Below, piece after piece: positions 1 through 10,463 of a DNA stretch of 64,000 nucleotides. The notes below the pieces were generated by a model. That model worked only from the letters and a program-made list of their open reading frames with translations. It made no database searches and was not told the DNA's origin. The stretch comes from Globodera rostochiensis (lineage: Eukaryota > Nematoda > Chromadorea > Rhabditida > Heteroderidae), in contig JAEVLN010000003.1 in the NCBI GenBank assembly GCA_018350325.1, forward strand, positions 5,101,758-5,165,757, in the 5' to 3' direction. Each line of letters opens with the position of its first letter. Position 1 is the first letter of the stretch. The translations under genes and the position numbers were made by a program.

Positions 1-188
1 CCGGAATCGGGCCACACGGAGCCGGGCCAGCACAGAGTTCGTAATGGAGTCTTTGTTGCTGTCCCGTCGCCGACACTTTCCACCATTGGTATGACTTGCC
101 TAAGGGTACTAATAATCTGATACTTACCTAACCTAATTGTCACCATTTCTTCTCATTAGTTGTGTTTCTTCTGCTGATGTTTGGTTGA
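1..188 (+). CDS. 3' end of secreted TEPGH-repeat protein gene, copy 0
   Basis: This is the cut-off 3' end of the gene seen whole at 15,370-16,627. Bases 1-88 carry the last TEPGH-type repeats and the tail of exon 4. A GT donor follows at 89 and an AG acceptor precedes 160. The last exon, 160-188, encodes a hydrophobic tail ending LLLMFG and a TGA stop. The intron differs slightly from the other copies, with an extra TTCT before the acceptor. The rest of the gene lies outside the window. Confidence rests on near identity with the two downstream copies. Confidence 0.7.
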
Positions 189-254
189 GAAAGAAGTGGT
201 CGGGGGCGGGCTCACAAACGAACTATAATTTTTATTTATAAAATTCTTATAATA

Positions 255-345
255 AAAAAACAGCTTTACAACGTATTTACTAGAGTCTGGACCAAAACCC
301 AAAACCAAAACATTTTCAAGTACCTCAAACTTGGGTAATTAAACC
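255..345 (-). ncRNA. SL1 spliced-leader RNA-like gene, copy 0
   Basis: Bases 324-345 are, on the minus strand, identical over all 22 nt to the nematode SL1 leader (starts GGTTTAATTACC, ends GTTTGAG). The next bases are GT, the donor expected in an SL RNA. The UACC of the leader can pair with the GGUA across the donor, and GUUUAA can pair with the following UUGAAAA, as in stem I of the C. elegans SL1 RNA. A T-run near 255 could mark the 3' end, but it is only a guide. I do not see a clean Sm site (AATTTTGG); AATGTTTTGG is the nearest. A retroposed 5' end of a trans-spliced mRNA is the alternative. Confidence 0.5.
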
Positions 346-800
346 GAAGAAAGAAGCGCTGTGGGGAGAATGTTTTGGTCAAAGCAAATGTTGGATGCTG
401 TGCGTGCATTTTTGGGTCTGATTCCAGCACCTGCTATGCAATAGTTCTTCACTCAGCCCACTCTCTTTTCTTCCACTCGGCGACTGCTGCTCTCTTCACT
501 GTCCGCGCATTCTTCTTCCGCATTGAGCATCAATTCTCTTCCAATTTTCACATTTTCGATGACGGAAAAATTTGATGGCTTTATTTTGGAATTTGATTCT
601 TAAAATCACGGGGGAGGCATTTCTAGCGAATTCGAGGGAAAAAAGAAAACAAAAACTTTATTAAAATAAATTAAAAATATCCGATATAAATTTAAAAAAT
701 AAAATTTGTTTGACAGACGCAAATTGCCCTAAATTTTATAACAATCGGTTCCTCTCATCGAGCTGAGTACGATATGCAAAAATTGGGCGCCGCTCACCAA
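346..800. other. Duplicated flank with no recognised gene
   Basis: This flank recurs at 4,523-4,960 and 16,789-17,240. It lies upstream of the SL1-like gene on the minus strand and next to the satellite. It holds a 66-codon frame on the plus strand and longer ones on the minus strand, but none shows a recognisable domain, and the copies differ by indels that break these frames. It would be where a promoter for the SL1-like gene should lie; no known element could be identified by eye. Confidence 0.4.
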
Positions 801-1637
801 CTATTTCTTCAAAAAATAAAATTTTCAGAAATTAAACAAAACAATTTTTAGATGGGGTGCGTTGGTTCCAAATTACTCTCGCCGTCTGACTCTCTCTTTT
901 TAGTACACTATTTCTCCAAAAAATAAAATTTTTAGAAATTAAACTAAAACAATCTTAGATGGGGTGCATTCTTGTCCAAATTACTCATTCTTGTCCAAAT
1001 TACTCTCGCCGTCTGACTCTCTTCTCTTTTAGTATACTATTTCTCCAAAAAATAATTTTCAGAAATTAAACTAAAACAATTTTAGATGGGGTGCATTCTT
1101 GTGCAAATTACTTTCTTGTCCAAATTACTCGCGCCGTCTGACTCTCTCTTTTAGTATACTATTTCTCCAAAATAAAATTTTCAGAAATTAAACTAAAACT
1201 TTTAGATGGGGTGCATTCTTGTCCAAATTACTCTCGCCATCTGACTCTTTCTTTTTAGTACACTATTTCTCCAAAAAATAAAATTTTCAGAAATTAAACT
1301 AAAACAATTTTTAGATGGAGTGCATTCTTATCCAAATTACTCTCGCCGTCTGACTCTCTTTATTACACTATTTCTCCAAAAAATAAAATTTCAGAAATTA
1401 AACTAAAACAATTTTTAGATGGGGTGCATTCTTGTCCAAATTACTCTCGCCATCTGACTCTTTCTTTTTAGTACACTATTTCTCCAAAAAATAAAATTTT
1501 TAGAAATTAAACTAAAACAGTTTTTTAGATGGGGTGCATTCTTGTCCAAATTACTCTTGCCGTCTGACTCTCTCTTTTTAGTACACTATTTCTCCAAAAA
1601 ATAAAATTTTCAGAAATTAAACTAAAACAATTTTTAG
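800..1637. repeat. 109-bp satellite, block A
   Basis: About eight tandem monomers of roughly 109 bp. Landmarks are TCTCGCCGTCTGACTCTCTC, TTTTTAGTACACTATTTC, an AT-rich stretch with TTTTCAGAAATTAAAC, and TTTTTAGATGGGGTGCATTC. The first monomer is diverged (GCGTTGGTTCC variant). Some monomers have an extra copy of about 19 bp (CATTCTTGTCCAAATTACT). The last monomer joins the BTB exon. The same family makes blocks B to F. Confidence 0.95.
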
Positions 1638-2531
1638 ATGGGGTGCATTCTTGTCTTCATTTATGTGGACGATGTGAGCGGGCTGAACGGGGACAATGCA
1701 ATCTGTGCTTTAACGCGGGTCAGGAATTTTTATGGATTTATACATTTTTGGTTTAAATTTAATTTAAGCTAATAAATATGATCTTCCTGAACTTGTCGAT
1801 TGGGTGTTTGACCTTTCCTATCGAAGCTGAGCAATATTTTCTCGCGTTTGACCAGACTCGCTTTCTTGGAGAAGAGGGGGGTTAATCCGAAATAAATTTT
1901 ATTGTCTTTTTTTAACAATCATGATTAGAGTTATTATTATAATCGGGAATTTGTAAATATAAAATAGTTTACTTTAGGCATTTGCTTGCTGTTGTTTGGA
2001 GCACATCGATTTGAATGCGGACGCTTTGATCCTCTCGGAAGCATTTTTACAAAGTGATCAAAAATTATTGTGTGAGATTTTGGACCGTGACGAGTTGATG
2101 ATCAGCGAAGAAATTACAATTTGGAATGCCGTAAATTTATTAAAATAATTAAACAAATTATTTTAATTATATTTCCTTTTTAAATAATTAGGCACTTCGC
2201 TGGGCGGACGAAAAATGCCGTCAAAATGGGAAAGAGCCTTCAGCGGCGAATAGACGCGCAATGCTCGGCCCGGCACTTTTCAAAATTCGTTTTCCCCTCA
2301 TTTCACAAGAGGACTTTGAGAATATTGGTTAGAACCTTTTTGGGGACCTTTGATTTCTTTTGGATTTAAAATACGGTTGACGACCACCTGCGCTTTTGAC
2401 AGTTCCGTCTGGAGTGTTGACGGATGCCGAGCTGGTCAGCATTTTGCAGCACTATTCTCGTCCGGACCGCGCTCTGCCCAAGCCTTACCAGCTGAAATTC
2501 CCAACTAATGGACGTGCCGGGACCAACTCGG
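1638..2531 (+). pseudogene. BTB-BACK protein gene fragment, copy 0
   Basis: Five exons of a BTB/POZ plus BACK protein lacking the first half of the BTB domain. The recognisable order is the FIYVDDVSGLNGDNA block, LPELVDW, LLCEILDRDEL...ITIWNA, ALRWADEKCR, ALFKIRFPLIS and VPSGVLTDAEL. BTB-BACK proteins usually act as substrate adaptors of cullin-3 ubiquitin ligases; that role is inferred from the family. Compared with the copy at 9,350 this copy has small indels in exons 1 and 2 (an extra base in CTTTAACG near 1,710, changes near 1,800), so the frame is broken. The start abuts satellite block A. Confidence 0.75.
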
Positions 2532-2735
2532 GTAGGCCTAAATATGATAAGGACTTTGGGCCAAGTTTGAGTCGGAGTTGGCAGTGGAATAGAATCTCCA
2601 TTAGGTTCACTGCAGTGACATCGGCTGGCCAAAGGAATTCGTAATTGAAGTGTTTTGCGGGATTATGGAATTATTTCCGCCCAACTTTTATAAGCTTAAG
2701 GGGGGGGGCAAGTTTAATAATATTTAGGTTTTTAG

Positions 2736-2854
2736 ACACCGACAATTCATTTGTCTCTTTTGCCGCCAATTTGTTTCCTTAACGTTACGTTGTCAGGCTC
2801 TGGCACCAAATCGAAGCGAATTTTGGTCCCAATTTCAAATTCAACATTTTCTGA
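2736..2854 (+). pseudogene. SPRY last-exon remnant, copy 0
   Basis: A TTTTTAG acceptor is followed by an exon coding for the end of a SPRY domain (DTDNSFVSFAANLFP, then after a frame break IEANFGPNFKFN and a TGA). It resembles the final exon of SPRYSEC/RanBPM-like genes of cyst nematodes. No other SPRY exon precedes it here; it follows the BTB-BACK fragment in all three units. A stop or frame shift right after LFP breaks it. Confidence 0.6.
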
Positions 2855-2911
2855 TGAGATTTGAATAACGACAATTTTTGATTTGTCGAAGGTTACGGTC
2901 GTTTTATCATT

Positions 2912-3058
2912 CATTTGCGCCCCGGACAGTTCCGCCTCGGGCTTTGCGGCCAAAAATGTCCAAAAAGGGGGTAAAGAATGCTTCACATTTTGGGCGCAAA
3001 TGTCCGATATTCGCTGAAGCCGCAAATGCCCGGGTCGGAAGTGTCCGGGCGGAAATGT
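2912..3058. mobile_element. 147-bp TIR element (MITE), copy 0
   Basis: The ends CATTTGCGCCCCGGACAGTTCCG and CGGAAGTGTCCGGGCGGAAATG are near-perfect inverted repeats over about 23 bp, and GC-rich CAAATGTCC motifs repeat inside. The left end lies exactly at the point where this unit departs from the middle unit (which has 4.5 kb more). Superfamily not assigned; no clear target-site duplication. Confidence 0.55.
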
Positions 3059-3119
3059 CGTACGAAGGTATTAATTTCGAAAAAAGTCGTGGCATTTTTT
3101 GAATTTGAAACAATTTAGA

Positions 3120-4361
3120 ATGGACTTGTTTTTTTATTTTAATCTGATTATTTTTCTGCTGTTGCATATCTGTAGTAGTGGAACATATTCTTGTCATGAC
3201 ACCCTTTCTTATTATGGAACGGATTTCGACCCACGCTGGACGGATTTTTGTTGGATGAGCACTGGATGTGTCGAGTCCACCTGCTCTTATCGTATATTTT
3301 CAACTGTTTTATATAGATGAGAAAATTTACAAACCCGTCTTTATATGTAATTATTCAAATTATAGAAAATGAACAAAAAACTTGGTCAAAAGTGTCCAAA
3401 GGATGTACCCTTAACGTGAGCAGCGTCTGTCCTCGGCTAAAAGAACGCTGTTTGACCGACGGCGGTAAACCAGCAGATTGTTCTGCTTGTACTGGTGTCG
3501 AATGCAACGCCAAAATTTCACCAGGTCCTTTTAATAGCCGCCCCGTTTCTTTCTGAAGCCTTTTTAATTCATTTTATAAATAATAATAATTCTTTTAAGA
3601 GGTTGTATGGTGCTGGAATGGGACAGTGGACGATGATAAACAAGCGTTTATTCAGCTTAAGTGCGACATTTTTTGATTGGAAATAAATATGGTCCTTTTA
3701 AACATTCAACATTTTGATTTAGATTTGGCTTAAGGGACCGGACTTTTTGAGATTGTTTTGCTTAAAAGTTTTGTTTAGGTGCGAAGATGCAAGTTGCTAT
3801 TCGTTGCGTTGCGTTGGGGCAGAAAATTCGCTGCTGTTCCAAAGCAAAGGCTGTCTACACTGTCAAAACTTTGGGAGATGAAATTACCCTTCGACGAATT
3901 TGGGCAAACTGCTTGCAAAGCGTTGAATGGAACAATATCGCGTAAATTGTGCGACGGGAATTGGTGCAACGCAGAGCAAGGCCAGACGGAGCCGGGCCAC
4001 ACGGAGCCGGGCCACACGGAGCCGGGCCACACGGAGCCGGGCCACACGGAACCGGGCCACACGGAGCCGGGCCACACTGAACCCACGGAACCGGGCCACA
4101 CGGAATCGGGCCACACGGAGCCGGGCCACACTGAACCCACGGAACCGGGCCACACGGAATCGGGCCACACGGAACCGGAATCGGGCCACACGGAGCCGGG
4201 CCAGCACAGAGTTCGTAATGGAGTCTTTGTTGCTGTCCCGTCGCCGACACTTTCCACCATTGGTATGACTTGCCTAAGGGTACTAATAATCTGATACTTA
4301 CCTAACCTAATTGTCACCATTTCTCATTATAGTTGTGTTTCTTCTGCTGATGTTTGGTTGA
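3120..4361 (+). pseudogene. Secreted Cys-rich TEPGH-repeat protein gene, copy 1 (frameshifted as sequenced)
   Basis: Same five-exon model as the copy at 15,370: exons 3,120-3,291, 3,366-3,524, 3,600-3,660, 3,779-4,262 and 4,333-4,361. It has the same signal peptide, Cys-rich core and hydrophobic C-terminus. Two differences stand out: one T is missing in exon 4 near 3,865 (GGCTGTCTACAC against GGCTGTCTTACAC), which shifts the frame ahead of the repeats, and there is one TEPGH unit fewer. The shift may be a consensus error, since the rest is nearly identical. The upstream MITE is the same as for the other copy. Confidence 0.7.
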
Positions 4362-4430
4362 GAAAGAAGTGGTCGGGGCGGGCTCACATCAACGAACTAT
4401 AATTTTTATGAATTATAAAATTCTTATAAT

Positions 4431-4522
4431 AAAAAAACAGCTTTACAACGTATTTACTAGAGTCTGGACCAAAACCCAAAACCAAAACATTTTCAAGTAC
4501 CTCAAACTTGGGTAATTAAACC
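4431..4522 (-). ncRNA. SL1 spliced-leader RNA-like gene, copy 1
   Basis: Minus-strand bases 4,522-4,501 match the SL1 leader over 22 of 22 nt, followed by GT and the same downstream stretch as in the other two copies. Upstream the flank has a small GGC insertion relative to copy 0. See the entry at 255 for structure and caveats. Confidence 0.5.
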
Positions 4523-4960
4523 GAAGAAAGAAGCGGCGCTGTGGGGAGAATGTTTTGGTCAAAGCAAATGTGATGCTGTGCGTGCATTTTGGGTCTGATT
4601 CCAGCACCTGCTATGCAATAGTTCTTCACAGCCCACTCTCTTTTCTTCCACTCGGCGACTGCTGCTCTCTTCACTGTCCGCGCATTCCTTCCGCATTGAT
4701 CAATTCTCTTCCAATTTTCACATTTTCGATGACGGAAAAATTTGATGGCTTTATTTTGGAATTTGATTCTTAAAATCACGGGGGAGGCATTTCTAGCGAA
4801 TTCGAGGGAAAAAAGAAACAAATATTAAAATAAATTAAAAATATCCGATATAAATTTAAAAAATAAAATTTGTTTGACAGACGCAAATTGCCCTAAATTT
4901 TATAACAATCGGTTCCTCTCATCGAGCTGAGTACGATATGCAAAAATTGGGCGCCGCTCA
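4523..4960. other. Duplicated flank, copy 1
   Basis: Second copy of the flank between the SL1-like gene and the satellite. It is shorter than copies 0 and 2 by several 1-3 base losses. No gene recognised. Confidence 0.4.
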
Positions 4961-7643
4961 CCAACTATTTCTTCAAAAAAAAATAATTTTCAGAAATTAA
5001 ACAAAACAATTTTTAGATGGGGTGCGTTGGTTCCAAATTACTCGCCGTCTGACTCTCTCTTTTTAGTACACTATTTCTCCAAAAAATAAATATTTAGAAA
5101 TAACTAAAACAATCTTAGATGGGGTGCATTCTTGTCCAAATTACTCTCGCCGTCTGACTCTCTTAGTATACTATTTCTCCAAAAAATAAAATTTTCAGAA
5201 ATTAAACTAAAACAATTTTTAGATGGGGTGCATTCTTGTGCAAATTACTCATTCTTGTCCAAATTACTCGCGCCGTCTGACTCTCTCTTTTTAGTATACT
5301 ATTTCTCCAAAAAATAAAATCTTCAGAAATTAAACTAAAACAATTTTTAGATGGGGTGCATTCTTGTGCAAATTACTCTCGCCGTCTGACTCTCTCTTTT
5401 TAGTACACTATTTCTCCAAAAAATAAAATTTTTAGAAATTAAACTAAAACAATTTTTAGATGGGGTGCATTCTTGTCCAAATTACTCTCGCCGTCTGACT
5501 CTCTCTTTTTAGTACACTATTTCTCCAAAAAAATAAAATTTTCAGAAATTAAACTAAAACAATTTTTAGATGGGGTGCATTCTTGTCCAAATTACTCTCG
5601 CCGTCTGACTCTCTCTTTTTAGTACACTATTTCTCCAAAAAATAAAATTTTTAGAAATTAAACTAAAACAATCTTAGATGGGGTGCATTCTTGTCCAAAT
5701 TACTCATTCTTGTCCAAATTACTCTCGCCGTCTGACTCTCTCTTTTTAGTATACTATTTCTCCAAAAAATAAAATTTTCAGAAATCAAACTAAAACAATT
5801 TTTAGATGGGGTGCATTCTTGTGCAAATTTTCTCGCCGTCTGACTCTCTCTTTTTAGTACACTATTTCTCCAAAAAATAAAATTTTTAGAAATTAAACTA
5901 AAACAATTTTTAGATGGGGTGCGTTCTTGTCCAAATTACTCTCGCCGTCTGACTCTCTCTTTTTAGTATACTATTTCTCCAAAAATAAAATTTTCAGAAA
6001 TTAAACTAAAACAATTTTTAGATGGGGTGCATTCTTGTGCAAATTACTCTCGCCGTCTGACTCTCTCTTTTTAGTACACTATTTCTCCAAAAAATAAAAT
6101 TTTCAGAAATTAAACTAAAACAATTTTTAGATGGAGTGCATTCTTATCCAAATTACTCTCGCCGCCGTCTGACTCTCTTTTTAGTATACTATTTCTCCAA
6201 AAATAAAATTTCAGAAATTAAACTAAAATTTTTAGATGGGGTGCATTCTTTTCCAAATTACTCTCGCCGTCTGACTCTCTCTTTTTAGTACACTATTTCT
6301 CCAAAAAATAAAATTTTTAGAAATTAAACTAAAACAATTTTTAGATGGGGTGCATTCTTGTCCAAATTACTCATTCTTGTCCAAATTACTCTCGCCGTCT
6401 GACTCTCTCTTTTTAGTACACTATTTCTCCAAAAAATAAAATTTTTAGAAATTAAACTAAAACAATCTTAGATGGGGTGCGTTTGATGTCTAAATTACTC
6501 TCGCCGTCTGACTCTCTCTTTTTAGTACACTATTTCTCCAAAAAATAAAATTTTCAGAAATCAAACTAAAACAATTTTTAGATGGGGTGCATTCTTGTGC
6601 AAATTTTCTCGCCGTCTGACTCTCTCTTTTTAGTACACTATTTCTCCAAAAAATAAAATTTTTAGAAATTAAACTAAAACAATTTTTAGATGGGGTGCAT
6701 TCTTGTCCAAATTACTCATTCTTGTCCAAATTACTCTCGCCGTCTGACTCTCTCTTTTTAGTACACTATTTCTCCAAAAAATAAAATTTTTAGAAATTAA
6801 ACTAAAACAATTTTTAGATGGGGTGCATTCTTGTCCAAATTACTCTCGCCGTCTGACTCTCTCTTTTTAGTACACTATTTCTCCAAAAAATAAAATTTTT
6901 AGAAATTAAACTAAAACAATTTTTAGATGGGGTGCATTCTTGTCCAAATTACTCATTCTTGTCCAAATTACTCTCGCCGTCTGACTCTCTCTTTTTAGTA
7001 CACTATTTCTCCAAAAAATAAAATATTTAGAAATTAAACTAAAACAATCTTAGATGGGGTGCATTCTTGTCCAAATTACTCTCGCCGTCTGACTCTCTCT
7101 TTTTAGTACACTATTTCTCCAAAAAATAAAATTTTTAGAAATTAAACTAAAACAATTTTTAGATGGGGTGCATTCTTGTCCAAATTACTCATTCTTGTCC
7201 AAATTACTCTCGCCGTCTGACTCTCTCTTTTTAGTATACTATTTCTCCAAAAAATAAAATTTTCAGAAATTAAACTAAAACAATTTTTAGATGGGGTGCA
7301 TTCTTGTGCAAATTACTCTCGCCGTCTGACTCTCTCTTTTTAGTACACTATTTCTCCAAAAAATAAAATTTTCAGAAATTAAACTAAAACAATTTTTAGA
7401 TGGGGTGCATTCTTGTCCAAATTACTCTCGCCGTCTGACTCTCTCTTTTTAGTACACTATTTCTCCAAAAAATAAAATTTTTAGAAATTAAACTAAAACA
7501 ATTTTTAGATGGGGTGCGTTCTTGTCCAAATTACTCTCGCCGTCTGACTCTCTCTTTTTAGTATACTATTTCTCCAAAAAATAAAATTTTCAGAAATTAA
7601 ACTAAAACAATTTTTAGATGGGGTGCATTCTTGTGCAAATTAC

Positions 7644-8479
7644 TAGTGATGCACGAGACCCAAAATTTACCGAGACTCGAGAGTCGAGACCGAGACCGAG
7701 ACTTGACCCCGAGACTCGAGACCGAGACCGAGACTTGACCCCGAGACTCGAGACCGAGACCGAGACCCAATAAACCCGAGAAATTTCTCGAGTCGAGACT
7801 CGAGACCGAGACTTTTTTGAAAATTTTTTAATTTTTTGGTTCAAAAATTTGGAAAAATCAAAAAATTTTTGCAATTTTTATTAAAGGGTTTTGCAGGGAC
7901 CAGCGGTGCCGGCAGGCGCCGCAGCGAACAAGAATTTATTTAGTTTAAATTTAGGAGTGTATTTTTGGGTTACCGTATTACCTCTTGTAATTCCACATGT
8001 GGAATTATTTTTCAACCTCCTCAGAAAGGGCGGAATTATTAGAGAGTGTGGAATTATCAGAGAGTGTGGACTGGGCCGCAAATGTCGGGCCGCAAATGTC
8101 TATTTTGTTTTAAGCCGCAAATGTCTGGGCCGCAAATGTCTACACACCAAAAATAACTACCGAATTTAATTATGGGAATAGAACCGCCGATACATAAGTT
8201 ACGATATAGAGCTTAACCACTGAGTCATAAGAGGATCCAACGGATGCGCTGTGCAAAGGATTTATTTAAAGGATTTTTAAATTTGATTTGTCATTATGTT
8301 TTTCAAATCTAAGCTTTGAATTCTAAACAAATTCTCTCCAAAAATGCCATCTTTACCAGTGCAAAAAAGTCTCGTTTTCCGAGACTAAAAACCCGAGAGT
8401 CGAGACCGAGACCGAGACCCAAAAAACCCGAGAAATTTCTCGAGTCGAGACTCGAGACCGAGACTCTCGTGCATCACTA
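7644..8479. mobile_element. Non-autonomous hAT-like element inside satellite
   Basis: The ends TAGTGATGCACGAGA and TCTCGTGCATCACTA are inverted repeats. The flanking 8-bp repeat CAAATTAC (7,636-7,643 and 8,480-8,487) is the target-site duplication, as expected for hAT. The subterminal parts are made of GAGACCGAGAC repeats on both sides. The interior holds a GGCGCC-type palindromic motif, four GCCGCAAATGTC repeats and a tRNA-like segment. There is no transposase. Insertion into a satellite monomer dates it after array growth. Confidence 0.85.
8174..8227 (-). other. tRNA-like Pol III box pair inside the hAT-like element
   Basis: On the minus strand TGACTCAGTGG (A-box type, 8,227-8,217) is followed after about 31 nt by GGTTCTATTCCC (B-box type, 8,185-8,174). 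I cannot close a full cloverleaf, so this is tRNA-derived or SINE-like sequence rather than a working tRNA gene. Confidence 0.4.
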
Positions 8480-9349
8480 CAAATTACTCTCGCCGTCTGA
8501 CTCTCTCTTTTTAGTACACTATTTCTCCAAAAAATAAAATTTTTAGAAATTAAACTAAAACAATTTTTAGATGGGGTGCTTTCTTGTCCAAATTACTCTC
8601 GCCGTCTGACTCTCTCTTTTTAGTATACTATTTCTCCAAAAAATAAAATTTTCAGAAATTAAACTAAAACAATTTTTAGATGGGGTGCATTCTTGTGCAA
8701 ATTACTCTCGCCGTCTGACTCTCTCTTTTTAGTACACTATTTCTCCAAAAAATAAAATTTTTAGAAATTAAACTAAAACAATCTTAGATGGGGTGCGTTT
8801 GATGTCTAAATTACTCTCGCCGTCTGACTCTCTCTTTTTAGTACACTATTTCTCCAAAAAATAAAATTTTCAGAAATTAAACTAAAACAATTTTTAGATG
8901 GGGTGTTCTTGTCCAAATTACTCTCGCCGTCTGACTCTCTCTTTTTAGTACACTATTTCTCCAAAAAATAAAATTTTTAGAAATTAAACTAAAACAATCT
9001 TAGATGGGGTGCATTCTTGTCCAAATTACTCATTCTTGTCCAAATTACTCTCGCCGTCTGACTCTCTCTTTTTAGTATACTATTTCTCCAAAAAATAAAA
9101 TTTTCAGAAATTAAACTAAAACAATTTTTAGATGGGGTGCATTCTTGTGCAAATTACTCTCGCCGTCTGACTCTCTCTTTTTAGTATACTATTTCTCCAA
9201 AAAATAAAATTTTCAGAAATTAAACTAAAACAATTTTTAGATGGGGTGCATTCTTGTGCAAATTACTCTCGCCGTCTGACTCTCTCTTTTTAGTACACTA
9301 TTTCTCCAAAAAATAAAATTTTCAGAAATCAAACTAAAACAATTTTTAG

Positions 9350-10255
9350 ATGGGGTGCATTCTTGTCTTCATTTATGTGGACGATGTGAGCGGGCTGAAC
9401 GGGGACAATGCAATCGCTGTGCTTTACGCGGGTCAGGAATTTTTATGGATTTATACATTTTTGGTTTAAATTTTGAATTTAAGCTAAAAAATATGATCTT
9501 CCTGAACTTGTCGATTGGTGTTTGACCTTTCCCATATCGAAGCTGAGCAATATTTTTCTCGCGTTTGACCAGACTCGCTTTCTTGGAGAAGAGGTGGGGG
9601 TTAATCCGAAATAAATTTTATTGTCTTTTTTTAAACAATCATGATTAGAGTTATTTTATTATAATCGGGAATTTGTAAATATAAAATAGTTTACTTAAAT
9701 AGGCATTTGCTTGCTGTTGTTTGGAGCACATCGATTTGAATGCGGACGCTTTGATCCTCTCGGAAGCATTTTTACAAAGTGATCAAAAATTATTGTGTGA
9801 GATTTTGGACCGTGACGAGTTGATGATCAGCGAAGAAATTACAATTTGGAATGCCGTAAATTTATTAAAATAATTAAACAAATTATTTTAATTATATTTC
9901 CTTTTTAAATAATTAGGCACTTCGCTGGGCGGACGAAAAATGCCGTCAAAATGGGAAAGAGCCTTCAGCGGCGAATAGACGCGCAATGCTCGGCCCGGCA
10001 CTTTTCAAAATTCGTTTTCCCCTCATTTCACAAGAGGACTTTGAGAATATTGGTTAGAACCTTTTTGGGGACCTTTGATTTCTTTTGGATTTAAAATACG
10101 GTTGACACCACCTGCGCTTTTGACAGTTCCGTCTGGAGTGTTGACGGATGCCGAGCTGGTCAGCATTTTGCAGCACTATTCTCGTCCGGACCGCGCTCTG
10201 CCCAAGCCTTACCAGCTGAAATTCCCAACTAATGGACGTGCCGGGACCAACTCGG
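9350..10255 (+). CDS. BTB-BACK protein gene, 5'-truncated, with satellite-supplied ATG, copy 1
   Basis: Exons 9,350-9,431, 9,484-9,593, 9,703-9,855, 9,917-10,052 and 10,127-10,255 join in one frame through GT-AG introns with consistent phases. They encode the second half of a BTB domain (FIYVDDVSGLNGDNA, then AKKYDLPELVDW) and a BACK domain (LLCEILDRDELM, ITIWNA, ALRWADEKCRQ, LFKIRFPLIS, VPSGVLTDAEL). The ATG at 9,350 belongs to the last satellite monomer, directly after TTTTTAG, and is in frame with the BTB exon (MGCILV then FIYVDD). The usual BTB N-terminal half is absent. A donor follows at 10,256, but no convincing next exon is seen. Family role: substrate adaptor for cullin-3 ligases. 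Whether it is expressed is unknown. Confidence 0.65.
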
Positions 10256-10463
10256 GTAGGCCTAAATATGATAAGGACTTTGGGCCAAGTTTGAGTCGGA
10301 GTTGGCAGTGGAATAGAATCTCCATTAGGTTCACTGCAGTGACATCGGCTGGCCAAAGGAATTCGTAATTGAAGTGTTGCGGGATTATGGAATTATTTCC
10401 GCCCAACTTTTTATAAGCTTAAAAAGGGGGGGGGGGCAAGTTTAATAATATTTAGGTTTTTAG

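Larger units (their letters stand above)
4960..9349. repeat. 109-bp satellite, block B
   Basis: Long array of the same monomer as block A, interrupted at 7,644-8,479 by a hAT-like element. Monomer types alternate (TTTTTAGAAATT and TTTTCAGAAATT; GTACACTA and GTATACTA; GTCCAAATTA and GTGCAAATTA), with frequent monomers carrying the extra 19-bp duplication. Monomers in the middle are very uniform, those at the left edge are diverged. The last monomer joins BTB copy 1. Confidence 0.95.

Noticed and set aside
3775..4320. Long open frames on both strands across the TEPGH repeat (also 16,047-16,586)
   Set aside because: The 15-bp unit has no stop in any frame. Only the plus-strand TEPGH frame joins exons with a signal peptide and Cys-rich core.
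5132..5317. Short open frames within satellite monomers as peptides
   Set aside because: A 109-bp period shifts frame each monomer; frames close within one or two units and vary among copies.
9800..10406. Minus-strand open frames opposite the last BTB-BACK exon, kept in all three units
   Set aside because: Copies are recent duplicates, so conservation is uninformative; no domain and no splice support.
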